A DNA stretch of 9,991 nucleotides from a bacterium (GCA_030630065.1 DAOVNU010000014.1:1-9991), one strand, 5' to 3'. Shown: positions 1 through 6,596, counted from the first letter of the stretch. Numbers and translations are program-made. The notes: generated from the letters alone by a model not told the origin.

Positions 1-141
1 GAGATGGTGATGCCCGGGGACAATGCCACCTTAGAGATTACTCTTGTAGCCCCGATTGCAATGGAGAAGGGTCTTCGTTTTGCAATTAGAGAAGGAGGAA
101 AGACGGTAGGTGCGGGAGCAATCAGTGAGATTATAAAATGA
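1..141 (+). CDS. tuf: Elongation factor Tu, C-terminal end (partial)
   Basis: The window opens inside this gene; only the last 46 codons and the TGA stop are present. The encoded tail contains PGDNATLEITL followed by PIAMEKGLRFAIREGGKTVGAG, which is the nearly invariant end of domain 3 of bacterial EF-Tu. EF-Tu is the cytoplasmic GTPase that delivers aminoacyl-tRNA to the ribosomal A site; the GTPase domain lies upstream of the window. Its stop codon overlaps the rpsJ start in an ATGA arrangement. A tuf gene directly before the S10 cluster is a common bacterial order and suggests co-transcription or translational coupling with rpsJ. Identification is from direct recognition of the conserved tail. 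Confidence 0.97.
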   Translation, partial: EMVMPGDNATLEITLVAPIAMEKGLRFAIREGGKTVGAGAISEIIK

Positions 142-455
142 AAGTGGTAAAAAAGAAGAAAATTCGAATTAAACTAAAGTCATACGACCATCGGCTTCTG
201 GATAAATCGGTAAAGGAGATTATAGAAATTGCCAGGAGGAACGGAATAACTGTTTCCGGTCCCGTTCCCTTGCCTACTGAAAGGAAGATTTTTACGGTAC
301 TACGCAGTCCCCATATTGATAAAAAGAGCAGGGAGCAATTTGAAATCCGTACTCATAAGAGATTGATTGATTTCATCAATCCTTCAACAAAAATCGCTGA
401 TGCTCTCTCTAAACTGAATTTACCTGCCGGTGTTGACGTGGAGATAAAAGGATAA
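138..455 (+). CDS. rpsJ: 30S ribosomal protein S10
   Basis: This encodes 105 residues, the usual length for S10, a small-subunit head protein that also forms the NusB-S10 antitermination factor in many bacteria. Family hallmarks are IRIKLKSYDHRLLD near the N-terminus (about residues 9-22), GPVPLPTE (41-48), and the loop with SPHIDKKSREQFEIRTHKRL (57-76). The ATG start overlaps the tuf stop. The Shine-Dalgarno sequence is weak, so translation is probably coupled to tuf. The first eight residues (MKVVKKKK) are a slightly longer and more basic N-terminus than many S10 proteins have. It is followed by a 79-nt gap before rplC that contains a hairpin. Confidence 0.98.
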   Translation: MKVVKKKKIRIKLKSYDHRLLDKSVKEIIEIARRNGITVSGPVPLPTERKIFTVLRSPHIDKKSREQFEIRTHKRLIDFINPSTKIADALSKLNLPAGVDVEIKG

Positions 456-470
456 AAACGGATATGTAGT

Positions 471-488
471 GGCAAAGCTTGCTTTGCC
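471..488 (+). other. Short hairpin in the rpsJ-rplC intergenic region
   Basis: GGCAAAG and CTTTGCC form a perfect 7-bp stem around a CTTG loop; the palindrome can also be drawn as 8 bp around two bases. It lies in the 79-nt gap between the rpsJ stop and the chosen rplC ATG at 535. No T-run follows directly, so it does not look like an intrinsic terminator. It could be an mRNA processing or translation-control structure or a small dispersed palindrome; the sequence does not decide between these. Confidence 0.5.
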
Positions 489-534
489 TGATTTATTGTG
501 TAAAATTTTGGAATTTCATACAAATATTAAGATA

Positions 535-1161
535 ATGGCTATAGGTTTATTAGGTAAAAAAATAGGGATGGACCGGTTTTTTACTGAAGAAGGAAAGGCA
601 ATTTCTGTAACAATGATTGAGGCCGGTCCTTGCTATGTGATTCAGCAAAAGACCGTAAACAATGACGGATACAACGCTCTTCAAATAGGTTTTGAAGAAA
701 AAAGAGAGAAATCTACAACCCGCCCCCTCCTTGGTCATTTTAAAAAGGCGAAATTACCCCCTTTAAGATTTGTCCGGGAGTTTCGGGTAGGTGATGCGGA
801 ATTTAAGAAATTTGTTCCTGGAAGCGAAATAAAGGTTGACCTTTTTAAGTCAGGGGATAAGGTGGACATTACCGGTACCACAATCGGGAAAGGATTTCAG
901 GGTGTGGTGAAACGTTGGGGATTTAAGGGAGGACCGGCAACTCACGGTTCTATGTCTCATCGTGCCCCTGGTTCTATTGGCCATACCGATATTGCCCGGG
1001 TTTTAAAAGGCACAAGAATGTCCGGTCACATGGGTGCAGAGAGGAAAACTATTTCTCATTTGGAGATTATAAAGGTTGAGTCGGAAAAGAATCTCCTGAT
1101 GGTAAAAGGAGCAATCCCCGGTAAAAGAAATAATTATCTTATTATTAAAAAGAGCAAATGA
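535..1161 (+). CDS. rplC: 50S ribosomal protein L3
   Basis: This encodes 208 residues, normal for bacterial L3, an early-assembly 23S rRNA-binding protein whose long loop reaches the peptidyl-transferase centre. The start at ATG 535 is chosen because MAIGLLGKKIGM is the classical L3 N-terminus; an in-frame GTG at 469 would add an unrelated 22-residue stretch. The loop is GFQGVVKRWGFKGGPATHGS (about 120-139), continuing as SHRAPGSIGH, and the C-terminal part has KGTRMSGHMGAE (159-169). His150 stands where E. coli L3 has Gln150, the glutamine methylated by PrmB, so that modification is not expected here. No good Shine-Dalgarno precedes the ATG. The stop overlaps rplD by four bases. Confidence 0.97.
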   Translation: MAIGLLGKKIGMDRFFTEEGKAISVTMIEAGPCYVIQQKTVNNDGYNALQIGFEEKREKSTTRPLLGHFKKAKLPPLRFVREFRVGDAEFKKFVPGSEIKVDLFKSGDKVDITGTTIGKGFQGVVKRWGFKGGPATHGSMSHRAPGSIGHTDIARVLKGTRMSGHMGAERKTISHLEIIKVESEKNLLMVKGAIPGKRNNYLIIKKSK

Positions 1162-1793
1162 AAGTCAAAGTTTATAATATGCAGGGGGAGAGGGTAGGGG
1201 AGGAAATTGAACTGGAGGATTATCCTCTGAATAAATCCCATTTAGCTTTAATCCATCAGGAGGTGATTTCCTATCTTTCCAATCAGCGACTGGGAACTGC
1301 CTCCACGAAAACAAGAGCAGAGGTTTCCGGGGGAGGGAAAAAACCCTGGCGTCAGAAAGGAACCGGAAGAGCCAGGGCAGGTTCAATACGGTCTCCGATT
1401 TGGAAAGGTGGGGGAGTTACCTTTGGTCCAAAACCGCGTGATTATTCATTCTCTCTTCCCAAAAAGATGAAAAAAATTGCAAGAAAGGATATTCTTGTTA
1501 GTAAAATTAAAGATGGTAACCTCCTGGTTGTTGAGCAGTTGAGGGTGGAGAAACCAAAAACTAAAGAGATAACGAGGTTGTTAAAGAATTTGAAGATAAA
1601 AGGGAAGGTTCTTTTTCTTCTTGATCATTCCGATGAGAACCTGAAAAGGAGTTTGAGAAATATTAAGGATGTGAGATTTCTTCTCTGGAAAGATTTAAAT
1701 ACCTACCAGCTTATAAATAGTGACAATATTATTGTTGGCAAGAAAGGATTTGATTCGCTATGCAAGAATATGAAATTATTAAATACCCGGTAA
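1158..1793 (+). CDS. rplD: 50S ribosomal protein L4
   Basis: This encodes 211 residues, typical for L4, a large-subunit protein whose extended loop lines the nascent-peptide exit tunnel. The loop is recognisable at about residues 58-95 as GGGKKPWRQKGTGRARAGS, then SPIWKGGGVTFGP. The C-terminal half keeps the L4 fold pattern: KKMKKIARKDILVSKI, a leucine-rich strand near VLFLLD, and LNTYQLINSDNIIV. The start lies in an ATGA overlap with rplC. The 3' end runs 34 nt into rplW, so the last eleven L4 residues are encoded in a second frame of the L23 start. In E. coli L4 represses its own operon, but no S10-type leader is visible here because rpsJ follows tuf directly. Confidence 0.97.
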   Translation: MKVKVYNMQGERVGEEIELEDYPLNKSHLALIHQEVISYLSNQRLGTASTKTRAEVSGGGKKPWRQKGTGRARAGSIRSPIWKGGGVTFGPKPRDYSFSLPKKMKKIARKDILVSKIKDGNLLVVEQLRVEKPKTKEITRLLKNLKIKGKVLFLLDHSDENLKRSLRNIKDVRFLLWKDLNTYQLINSDNIIVGKKGFDSLCKNMKLLNTR

Positions 1794-2038
1794 TTACGGA
1801 GAAAAGTACCGCTATCTTTGGGCAGGAGAATAAATATTGCTTTGCCGTGGCTAAAGGCGCAAATAAGTATGGTATAAAAAAAGCAATAGAATTTATTTAC
1901 AAAGTAACCGTTCTCAAGGTTAACGTTGTCAAAATGTCGGGGAAGAAAAAAAGAGTGCGTCACCAACTGGGACGAACCCCTGATTGGAAAAAGGCAATTG
2001 TTACCTTAAAGGAAGGAGATAAAATTGAGTTTGCATAA
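1760..2038 (+). CDS. rplW: 50S ribosomal protein L23
   Basis: This encodes 92 residues, the expected size of L23, which sits at the tunnel exit and docks trigger factor and SRP. The N-terminus YEIIKYPVITEKST (4-17) is the L23 signature. NKYGIKKAIEFIYKVTVLKV and the basic GKKKRVRHQLGRTPDWKKA follow, ending in a strand with LKEGDKIEF. The ATG at 1760 is supported by an AAAGGA Shine-Dalgarno sequence about eleven bases upstream, inside rplD. The gene overlaps rplD by 34 nt and rplB by 14 nt, so all three are probably translated as a coupled unit. Confidence 0.96.
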   Translation: MQEYEIIKYPVITEKSTAIFGQENKYCFAVAKGANKYGIKKAIEFIYKVTVLKVNVVKMSGKKKRVRHQLGRTPDWKKAIVTLKEGDKIEFA

Positions 2039-2846
2039 GTATAAACCAAAAACGCCAGGTACCAGAGGACTTGTTCTTTCGGACTTTAAAGAAATTTCTA
2101 AGAAATCCCCGGAAAAATCATTGCTGTTACCTCTTAGAAGAAAGGGGGGAAGAAATTCTCTGGGAAGAATTACGATGAGGCATCGCGGAGGAGGACACAA
2201 GCGAATGTATCGGGTTATTGATTTCCGGAGAAAAGAAGAGATTCCGGGCAAAATTATCGCTATTGAATATGACCCCAATCGTTCGGCAAGAATTGCACTC
2301 GTCCAATATCCTGATGGAAAAAAACGGTACATCTTGGCTTCTTCCGGTCTTCTGTCAGGTGAAAAAGTTAATAAAGGGAATAGGGCAGAACTAAAAACAG
2401 GAAATCGACTTCCTCTTTCGTCTATTCCGGCAGGAATTTCCGTGTATAATATTGAAATAAAACCGGGAGTGGGGGGGAGATTGGTAAGAGCGGCAGGAAC
2501 GAGTGCTGTAACTCTGGCTAAGGACAATAAATTTGCTCAGATGAAACTCCCTTCCGGAGAAATTAGATCAATCGATGTCCGTTGTTTAGCCACAGTTGGC
2601 CAGGTCAGTAATCCAGAGCATAAATATGTCTCCCTGGGAAAAGCAGGAAGAAAAAGGTGGAAAGGAAGGCGACCGAAAGTAAGAGGTGTAGCAATGAATC
2701 CTGTCGATCATCCTTTGGGCGGCGGTGAAGGAAAAAGTTCCGGTGGTCGACATCCTGTTACTCCGTGGGGAAAGCCAACCAAGGGATATAAAACCAGAAA
2801 GAAACATAAATATTCTGATAAATATATTTTGAAAAGACGCAAATAA
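2025..2846 (+). CDS. rplB: 50S ribosomal protein L2
   Basis: This encodes 273 residues, the standard length of L2, a primary 23S rRNA binder needed for subunit association and peptidyl transfer. Conserved segments are KYKPKTPGTRG near the start, GRITMRHRGGGHKR (47-60), and GVAMNPVDHPLGGGEG (221-236). That last segment includes His229, at the same number as the functionally important His229 of E. coli. The tail has PWGKPTKGYKTRKK. The start codon is TTG at 2025, chosen because a strong AAGGAGAT at 2013-2020 sits at good spacing and gives the standard N-terminus. A second in-frame TTG at 2031 is possible. The start overlaps rplW; a 48-nt gap follows before rpsS. Confidence 0.97.
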   Translation: MSLHKYKPKTPGTRGLVLSDFKEISKKSPEKSLLLPLRRKGGRNSLGRITMRHRGGGHKRMYRVIDFRRKEEIPGKIIAIEYDPNRSARIALVQYPDGKKRYILASSGLLSGEKVNKGNRAELKTGNRLPLSSIPAGISVYNIEIKPGVGGRLVRAAGTSAVTLAKDNKFAQMKLPSGEIRSIDVRCLATVGQVSNPEHKYVSLGKAGRKRWKGRRPKVRGVAMNPVDHPLGGGEGKSSGGRHPVTPWGKPTKGYKTRKKHKYSDKYILKRRK

Positions 2847-2894
2847 ATGTTATATTAAAGAATATCCTGTGATGATTAATAAAAAGGAGATAGA

Positions 2895-3179
2895 ATGGGT
2901 CGTTCCCTAAAAAAAGCTCCCAATCTGGATGAAAAACTTCTGAAGAAGATTAAGAAATTGAAAGATACGGGAAAGAAGGAGCCGATTAAGACCTGGTCGC
3001 GGCGCTCCGTCATCCCCCCGGATTTTGTTGGCTGGACCTTTAATGTCCATAACGGAAAAACGTTTATTCCGGTTTACGTCTCGGAGAATATGGTTGGTCA
3101 TAAATTGGGCGAGTTTTCTCCCACGAGAATTTTTCGTCATCATGGCACCCATACGGAAAAGTCGTTAGATAAAAAATGA
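2895..3179 (+). CDS. rpsS: 30S ribosomal protein S19
   Basis: This encodes 94 residues, normal for S19, a protein of the small-subunit head that contacts tRNA and the intersubunit bridge with S13. Family motifs are MGRSLKKAP at the start, IKTWSRRSVI in the middle, and VGHKLGEFSPTRIFRHHGTH near the end. The ATG has a clear AAAAAGGAGA upstream at 2881-2890. The 48-nt leader (2847-2894) is A+T-rich and shows no terminator or convincing promoter. Its stop overlaps the rplV start in ATGA. Confidence 0.97.
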   Translation: MGRSLKKAPNLDEKLLKKIKKLKDTGKKEPIKTWSRRSVIPPDFVGWTFNVHNGKTFIPVYVSENMVGHKLGEFSPTRIFRHHGTHTEKSLDKK

Positions 3180-3538
3180 GCGGAACAAAAGCAACGCTTC
3201 GTTATGGCAGAATCAGTCCTCAGAAGGTGAGGGATGTTATTCCTTTAATTGCGGGTAAAGATGTAAGAGTTGCTTTGGGGATTCTTGCTAATGTTAGAAG
3301 AAGGGGGGCTGGTATTCTGGTGAAACTGATTAGGTCTGCGCTGACTAATGCCGAGGCGAATGAAGTAAAGGGGAAGCAATCTGCTCCCCGCTTTTATTTA
3401 GAGAAAGTGATTGTTGACGGAGGACCAGTGGCTAAGAGGTTCCGCGCAGCAGCTATGGGAAGGTCAACCTCAATTAAAAAAAGGACGTCTCACATTACCG
3501 TAATTTTGAGGAATAGAGAAAATGGGTCAAAAAGTTAA
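3176..3538 (+). CDS. rplV: 50S ribosomal protein L22
   Basis: This encodes 120 residues, within the L22 range. L22 binds 23S rRNA and its long beta-hairpin lines the exit tunnel, where macrolide-resistance changes occur in other species. Seen here are RISPQKVRDVIPLIAGK (about 13-29), SALTNAEANE, the strand YLEKVIVDGGP, and the hairpin tip region with RFRAAAMGRSTSIKKRTSHI. All are intact compared with the usual family pattern. No Shine-Dalgarno sequence precedes the ATG, so the four-base overlap with rpsS implies coupled translation. The 3' end overlaps rpsC by 17 nt. Confidence 0.97.
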   Translation: MSGTKATLRYGRISPQKVRDVIPLIAGKDVRVALGILANVRRRGAGILVKLIRSALTNAEANEVKGKQSAPRFYLEKVIVDGGPVAKRFRAAAMGRSTSIKKRTSHITVILRNRENGSKS

Positions 3539-4220
3539 TCCTATTGGTTTTAGATTGGCAATAATTGAGAATTGGAGATCCAATTGGTTTCCTAAAAGGA
3601 GCTATGCTGATTTAATCAAAGAAGACCTTTTAATCAGGAACTTTATTGCCAGGAAATTTGTGCGGGGAGGGATTACCAAAATTGAGATTGAAAAAATAGC
3701 CGATAGAGTTAGAATTATTCTCCATACGGCAAGACCAGGAATTGTGATTGGAAGAAAAGGTGTAGAGATTGACCGCTTGAGTAACGAATTACATAATCTT
3801 CTTAAAAAACAGGTGACGGTTGACGTTAAGGAAATAAAGTACCCGAATATTAGTGCCCAGTTTATTGCTAATGCTATTATCTTCCAGATTGCCAAAAAAG
3901 GTTCTCACCGTTATGTGATTAAAAGAGCAATAGCAACGGCAATGCAGTCGGGAGCAAAAGGGATAAAGATTAGAGGGGCGGGTAGATTAGGCGGTGCAGA
4001 AATTTCAAGAGCAGAGCAATACAAAGATGGCAGGATTCCTCTCCATACTTTAAGAGCAAACATTGATTATGGAATAGCAACCTCTCACACGAAATATGGT
4101 ACTGTAGGAATCAAGGTCTGGGTTTATAAGGGAGAGGTTTTCGGCAAGGAGAAGAAAAATGGTTTTGATGCCCAAAAGGGTAAAATTTCGCAAGTCCCAT
4201 CGCGGTCGAAGAAAAGGTAA
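3522..4220 (+). CDS. rpsC: 30S ribosomal protein S3
   Basis: This encodes 232 residues, a usual S3 length. S3 is in the small-subunit head, helps form the mRNA entry tunnel, and in E. coli contributes to ribosomal mRNA helicase activity. The N-terminus MGQKVNPIGFRL is diagnostic. A type II KH domain is visible with the loop RPGIVIGRKG (71-80), followed by the C-terminal S3 domain with GIKIRGAGRLGGAEISR (147-163) and LRANIDYGIATSHTKYGT. A GAGGAA Shine-Dalgarno at 3508-3513 supports the ATG. The last 20 residues, a basic tail, are encoded within a 62-nt overlap with rplP. Confidence 0.97.
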   Translation: MGQKVNPIGFRLAIIENWRSNWFPKRSYADLIKEDLLIRNFIARKFVRGGITKIEIEKIADRVRIILHTARPGIVIGRKGVEIDRLSNELHNLLKKQVTVDVKEIKYPNISAQFIANAIIFQIAKKGSHRYVIKRAIATAMQSGAKGIKIRGAGRLGGAEISRAEQYKDGRIPLHTLRANIDYGIATSHTKYGTVGIKVWVYKGEVFGKEKKNGFDAQKGKISQVPSRSKKR

Positions 4221-4566
4221 GGCCACGCGGGGGAACGTTCTTTCTTTTGGAGAATATGGTTTGATTACCCTGCAGGCCTATTGGTTTACCGATCGTCAGA
4301 TAGAAGCAGCCAGGGTGGCAATAATGCATTATCTTAAGGAAAGTGGAAAATTATGGTTGAGAATTTTTCCCGATAAATCGGTTACGGCAAAACCAGCTGA
4401 AACCAGGATGGGAAAAGGAAAAGGAGATGTAGACCATTGGGTTGCGGTGATAAAGCCGGGGAAAATTCTTTTTGAGTTAGCAGGAATTTCTGAAGACGTG
4501 GCGAAAGAAGCGTTCCGTTTGGCTGGACATAAACTACCATTTAAGACAAAGTTTGTTAAAAGATGA
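4159..4566 (+). CDS. rplP: 50S ribosomal protein L16
   Basis: This encodes 135 residues, matching the family. L16 binds 23S rRNA near the A site and is a late-assembly protein. Hallmarks are MPKRVKFRKSHRGRRKGKA at the start, GEYGLITLQAYWFTDRQIEA (31-50), and IFPDKSVTAKPAETRMGKGKG (69-89), then WVAVIKPGKILFELAG. The start is ATG 4159 with AAGGAG at 4146-4151; ATG 4168 (MPKRV) is an in-frame alternative. The conserved basic N-terminus cannot begin later, so the 62-nt overlap with rpsC is at least 53 nt whichever start is used. The stop overlaps rpmC in ATGA. Confidence 0.97.
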   Translation: MVLMPKRVKFRKSHRGRRKGKATRGNVLSFGEYGLITLQAYWFTDRQIEAARVAIMHYLKESGKLWLRIFPDKSVTAKPAETRMGKGKGDVDHWVAVIKPGKILFELAGISEDVAKEAFRLAGHKLPFKTKFVKR

Positions 4567-4811
4567 AGAAGAATAAATTGGGAGAACTGCGTGAGAAAAC
4601 TGTGGATGATTTAGGAGAAAAACGCTCTTCTTTACGCAAGGAACTTTTTAATCTGAGAACAAAACAGAAACTGGGACAGTTGAAGAATTTTGGTTCTTTG
4701 GGACTGGTTAAACGGGATATTGCAAGAGTAGAGACAATCTTAGGAGAGAAAAAAAGAGATGAAAAAAAGAGGAAAAAGGAAGGAAAAGACCGGAGAAGTA
4801 ATAAGCAATAA
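4563..4811 (+). CDS. rpmC: 50S ribosomal protein L29 with extended basic tail
   Basis: This encodes 82 residues, longer than most bacterial L29 proteins (about 60-70). The two-helix L29 core is clear: KLGELREKTVDDLGEKRSSL, then KELFNLRTKQKLGQLKNFGS and the second helix LVKRDIARVETILGEKK. The extra part is a highly charged Lys/Arg/Glu tail from about residue 66, encoded entirely within the 53-nt overlap with rpsQ. The tail may therefore be a by-product of the overlap. L29 sits beside L23 at the tunnel exit. The start is coupled to rplP by an ATGA overlap. Confidence 0.95.
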   Translation: MKKNKLGELREKTVDDLGEKRSSLRKELFNLRTKQKLGQLKNFGSLGLVKRDIARVETILGEKKRDEKKRKKEGKDRRSNKQ

Positions 4812-5013
4812 GATGGATAAAACTTGTGTTGTCCTCTTAAAAAGGATAACGACCCATCCTTTCTATAAAAAAGTAGTGAAAAAATATACAAAAGTTAAGG
4901 TTCATGATGAGAAAAATGAGACCAAAATTGGCGATAAAGTAAGAATTGTAGAGACGCGTCCTTTAAGTAAAGAGAAACACTGGCGGTTAGTGGAAATAAT
5001 GAAGGGAAAATAG
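4759..5013 (+). CDS. rpsQ: 30S ribosomal protein S17
   Basis: This encodes 84 residues, typical of S17, an OB-fold primary binder of the 16S rRNA 5' domain. Recognisable segments are KTGEVISNKMDKTCVVLL (10-27), HPFYKKVVKKYTKVKVHDE, GDKVRIVETRPLSK, and the end HWRLVEI. The start is ATG 4759 with AGGAGAG at 4742-4748. The next ATG, at 4813 just after the rpmC stop, would remove the conserved first strand (GEVISNK), so the 53-nt overlap with rpmC is accepted as real. The stop is immediately followed by the start of the membrane protein gene. Confidence 0.96.
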   Translation: MKKRGKRKEKTGEVISNKMDKTCVVLLKRITTHPFYKKVVKKYTKVKVHDEKNETKIGDKVRIVETRPLSKEKHWRLVEIMKGK

Positions 5014-5340
5014 ATGATGAGTGTGATGGGATTTTTTTGGGGCATAATATGGGTGGGATGTGTTATCGGCTCAGCACTTCTGGCGGGTCAGAAAAATAGA
5101 AGTGTTGCCCTGGCTATTTTAGGTAGTTTTTTCTTTGGCATCTTTGTTCTGGTATATTATATCGCTGTTAAACCTGTCGGCGAACCAAAAGTATTAAAAG
5201 GCAAAGATTTTATCGCTCAGATAACCGGAAGAAAAACGACCCAGGAAAAATTGAAGGAATTAAAGAAATTATTTGACCAGAAAATTCTGACCGAAGAGGA
5301 ATACAAGAAAGCTAAAGAAATGGTAATTGAGAAAATATAG
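5014..5340 (+). CDS. Small two-helix membrane protein with C-terminal SHOCT domain
   Basis: This encodes 108 residues. Two hydrophobic stretches are visible, about residues 5-24 (FFWGIIWVGCVIGSALLAG) and 31-52 (through ILGSFFFGIFVLVYYIAV), separated by a short polar turn (QKNRS). After a linker comes a pattern typical of SHOCT domains, LKELKKLFDQKILTEEEYKK (80-99): a helical hairpin with the Leu/Thr-Glu-Glu-Glu turn. SHOCT domains are short C-terminal modules of unclear function, often on membrane proteins. The gene starts on the base after the rpsQ stop, with AAGGGA at 5002-5007, so it is probably co-expressed. ATG 5017 or ATG 5026 could also serve as start. A gene here is not part of the standard spc order. 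Function is unknown; a membrane role is inferred only from the helices. Confidence 0.88.
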   Translation: MMSVMGFFWGIIWVGCVIGSALLAGQKNRSVALAILGSFFFGIFVLVYYIAVKPVGEPKVLKGKDFIAQITGRKTTQEKLKELKKLFDQKILTEEEYKKAKEMVIEKI

Positions 5341-5366
5341 TTATTTAATCAATTTAAATAAATTAA

Positions 5367-5735
5367 ATGATTCAACTGAATACTATTTTAGAGGTAGCGG
5401 ATAATACCGGAGCAAAAAAAATCAGTTGCTTTGGAATTTTAGGAGGAACCAGAAAACGGTATGCTACTATCGGAGATATTATTATGGCTTCAGTAAAGGA
5501 AGCCATTCCAAATAGTGCAGTGAAGAAAAGGGAAAAGGTCAGAGCGGTAATAGTAAGAACAAGGAAAGCCATACGAAGACCGGATGGTTCGCTGATTCGT
5601 TTTGAGCATAATAGTGCGGTGATTATTGATGCGGCAAAGAATCCACGCGGGACCAGGGTCTTTGGACCGGTAGCCAGGGAATTGAGGGAAAAGATGTTTA
5701 CTAAAATCATCTCCCTTGCTCCGGAAGTATTATGA
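5367..5735 (+). CDS. rplN: 50S ribosomal protein L14
   Basis: This encodes 122 residues, the canonical L14 length. L14 binds 23S rRNA at the subunit interface, forms a bridge to 16S rRNA, and is the target of the silencing factor RsfS. The conserved order is present: MIQLNTILEVADNTGAKKI, GGTRKRYATIGDIIMASVKEA, then KREKVRAVIVRTRKAIRRPDG, and NPRGTRVFGPVARELRE near the end. The 26-nt gap upstream (5341-5366) is almost pure A/T and contains no Shine-Dalgarno sequence, unlike many genes in this operon. The stop overlaps the rplX start in ATGA. Confidence 0.97.
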   Translation: MIQLNTILEVADNTGAKKISCFGILGGTRKRYATIGDIIMASVKEAIPNSAVKKREKVRAVIVRTRKAIRRPDGSLIRFEHNSAVIIDAAKNPRGTRVFGPVARELREKMFTKIISLAPEVL

Positions 5736-6049
5736 AATTTCACTTAAGAAAAGACGATTTTGTCTCGCTCGGCAAAGGTAAGGATAAAGGAAAAAAGGGG
5801 AGAATTTTGGCTATTTTTCCTAAAGAGGCAACCGCTCTTGTAGAAGGAGTAAATTTTGTAAAGAAGCATACTCGCCCCAAGAAGGTTGACCGCCAGGGAG
5901 GTATTCTGCAGAAGGAGATGCCAATTGCAATTGCTAACCTCGCCTACTTCTGTTTGAAATGTCAGAAACCCGCAAAACTTGGGAGACGTTGTCTGGAGGA
6001 TGGGACGAAGGTAAGGTTTTGCAAAAAATGTGGAGAAATTGTAAAATAG
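5732..6049 (+). CDS. rplX: 50S ribosomal protein L24 (zinc-ribbon form)
   Basis: This encodes 105 residues, normal for L24, an assembly-initiating 23S rRNA binder. The N-terminal KOW motif is visible as LRKDDFVSLGKGKDKGKKGR (5-24), followed by VNFVKKHTRP and GGILQKEMPI. The C-terminus has two CxxC pairs, Cys74/Cys77 and Cys97/Cys100, fitting a four-Cys zinc ribbon as in many bacterial L24 proteins; an additional Cys87 lies between them. Together with the Cys-type S14 below, this indicates zinc-binding (C+) ribosomal proteins. The ATG overlaps the rplN stop, with a modest CGGAAG upstream. Confidence 0.96.
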   Translation: MKFHLRKDDFVSLGKGKDKGKKGRILAIFPKEATALVEGVNFVKKHTRPKKVDRQGGILQKEMPIAIANLAYFCLKCQKPAKLGRRCLEDGTKVRFCKKCGEIVK

Positions 6050-6051
6050 AT

Positions 6052-6594
6052 ATGGCACGACTTCTTGATTATTATCGGAAAGAGATAGTTCCCAAACTGA
6101 AGAAAGAGTGGAGTGTGAAAAATTCTCTTGCTCTTCCCGGGATTGAGAAGATTACCATTAACGTCGGTTTTAATAAAAAGAAATCCAGCCCCGAGATGGT
6201 TCAGGAGGTCTTGAAGGAATTATCTCAGATTACGGGTCAGAGGCCTGTTCTTACTTTCTCTAAAAGGGCAATTGCCGGTTTTAATTTAAGGAAAGGCGAT
6301 ACTGTTGGCTGTATGGTGACCCTGCGCGGGAACAGAATGTATGAATTTTTGGACCGTTTGCTTAACATTGCTTTGCCTCGGGTGCGGGATTTTCGGGGGC
6401 TCTCTCCGAACTCTTTTGATGGAAGAGGTAATTATACTTTGGGAATGTCGGAGCAAGTAATCTTTCCCGAAATTGACTATAATAAAGTGAAACAAATCTA
6501 TGGAATGAATATTACCATTACCACTAATGCAGGTGAGAATGGAAAAGCCCGTGAACTTCTGAGATTATTTGGGGTTCCGTTTAAGGAGAACTGA
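6052..6594 (+). CDS. rplE: 50S ribosomal protein L5
   Basis: This encodes 180 residues, the usual L5 length. L5 binds 5S rRNA and contacts P-site tRNA. The start at ATG 6052 gives the typical beginning ARLLDYYRKEIVPKLKKEW. Further hallmarks are IEKITINVGFNKK, the segment TGQRPVLTFSKRAIAGFNLR with KGDTVGCMVTLRG, then MYEFLDRLLNIALPRVRDFR and the glycine-rich SFDGRGNYTLGMSEQVIFPE. Reading further upstream in frame crosses rplX and adds non-family residues, so it is not used. The gene lies two bases after the rplX stop and its GGAGA is about 15 bases away, so coupling with rplX is likely. rpsN follows after two bases. Confidence 0.97.
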   Translation: MARLLDYYRKEIVPKLKKEWSVKNSLALPGIEKITINVGFNKKKSSPEMVQEVLKELSQITGQRPVLTFSKRAIAGFNLRKGDTVGCMVTLRGNRMYEFLDRLLNIALPRVRDFRGLSPNSFDGRGNYTLGMSEQVIFPEIDYNKVKQIYGMNITITTNAGENGKARELLRLFGVPFKEN

Positions 6595-6596
6595 AT

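Noticed and set aside
469..534. Upstream GTG start for rplC
   Set aside because: It would add 22 residues not found in L3, and the classical MAIGLLGKKIGM begins at 535.
508..536. Promoter-like TTGGAA - 17 nt - GATAAT before rplC
   Set aside because: The -10 element overlaps the rplC ATG, so a transcript would start downstream of the start codon.
4813..4815. Later ATG as rpsQ start, avoiding the rpmC overlap
   Set aside because: It would delete the conserved first strand of S17 (GEVISNK).
5959..6051. Upstream start for rplE inside rplX
   Set aside because: The added residues come from reading the L24 zinc ribbon out of frame and do not resemble L5; ATG 6052 gives the normal length.
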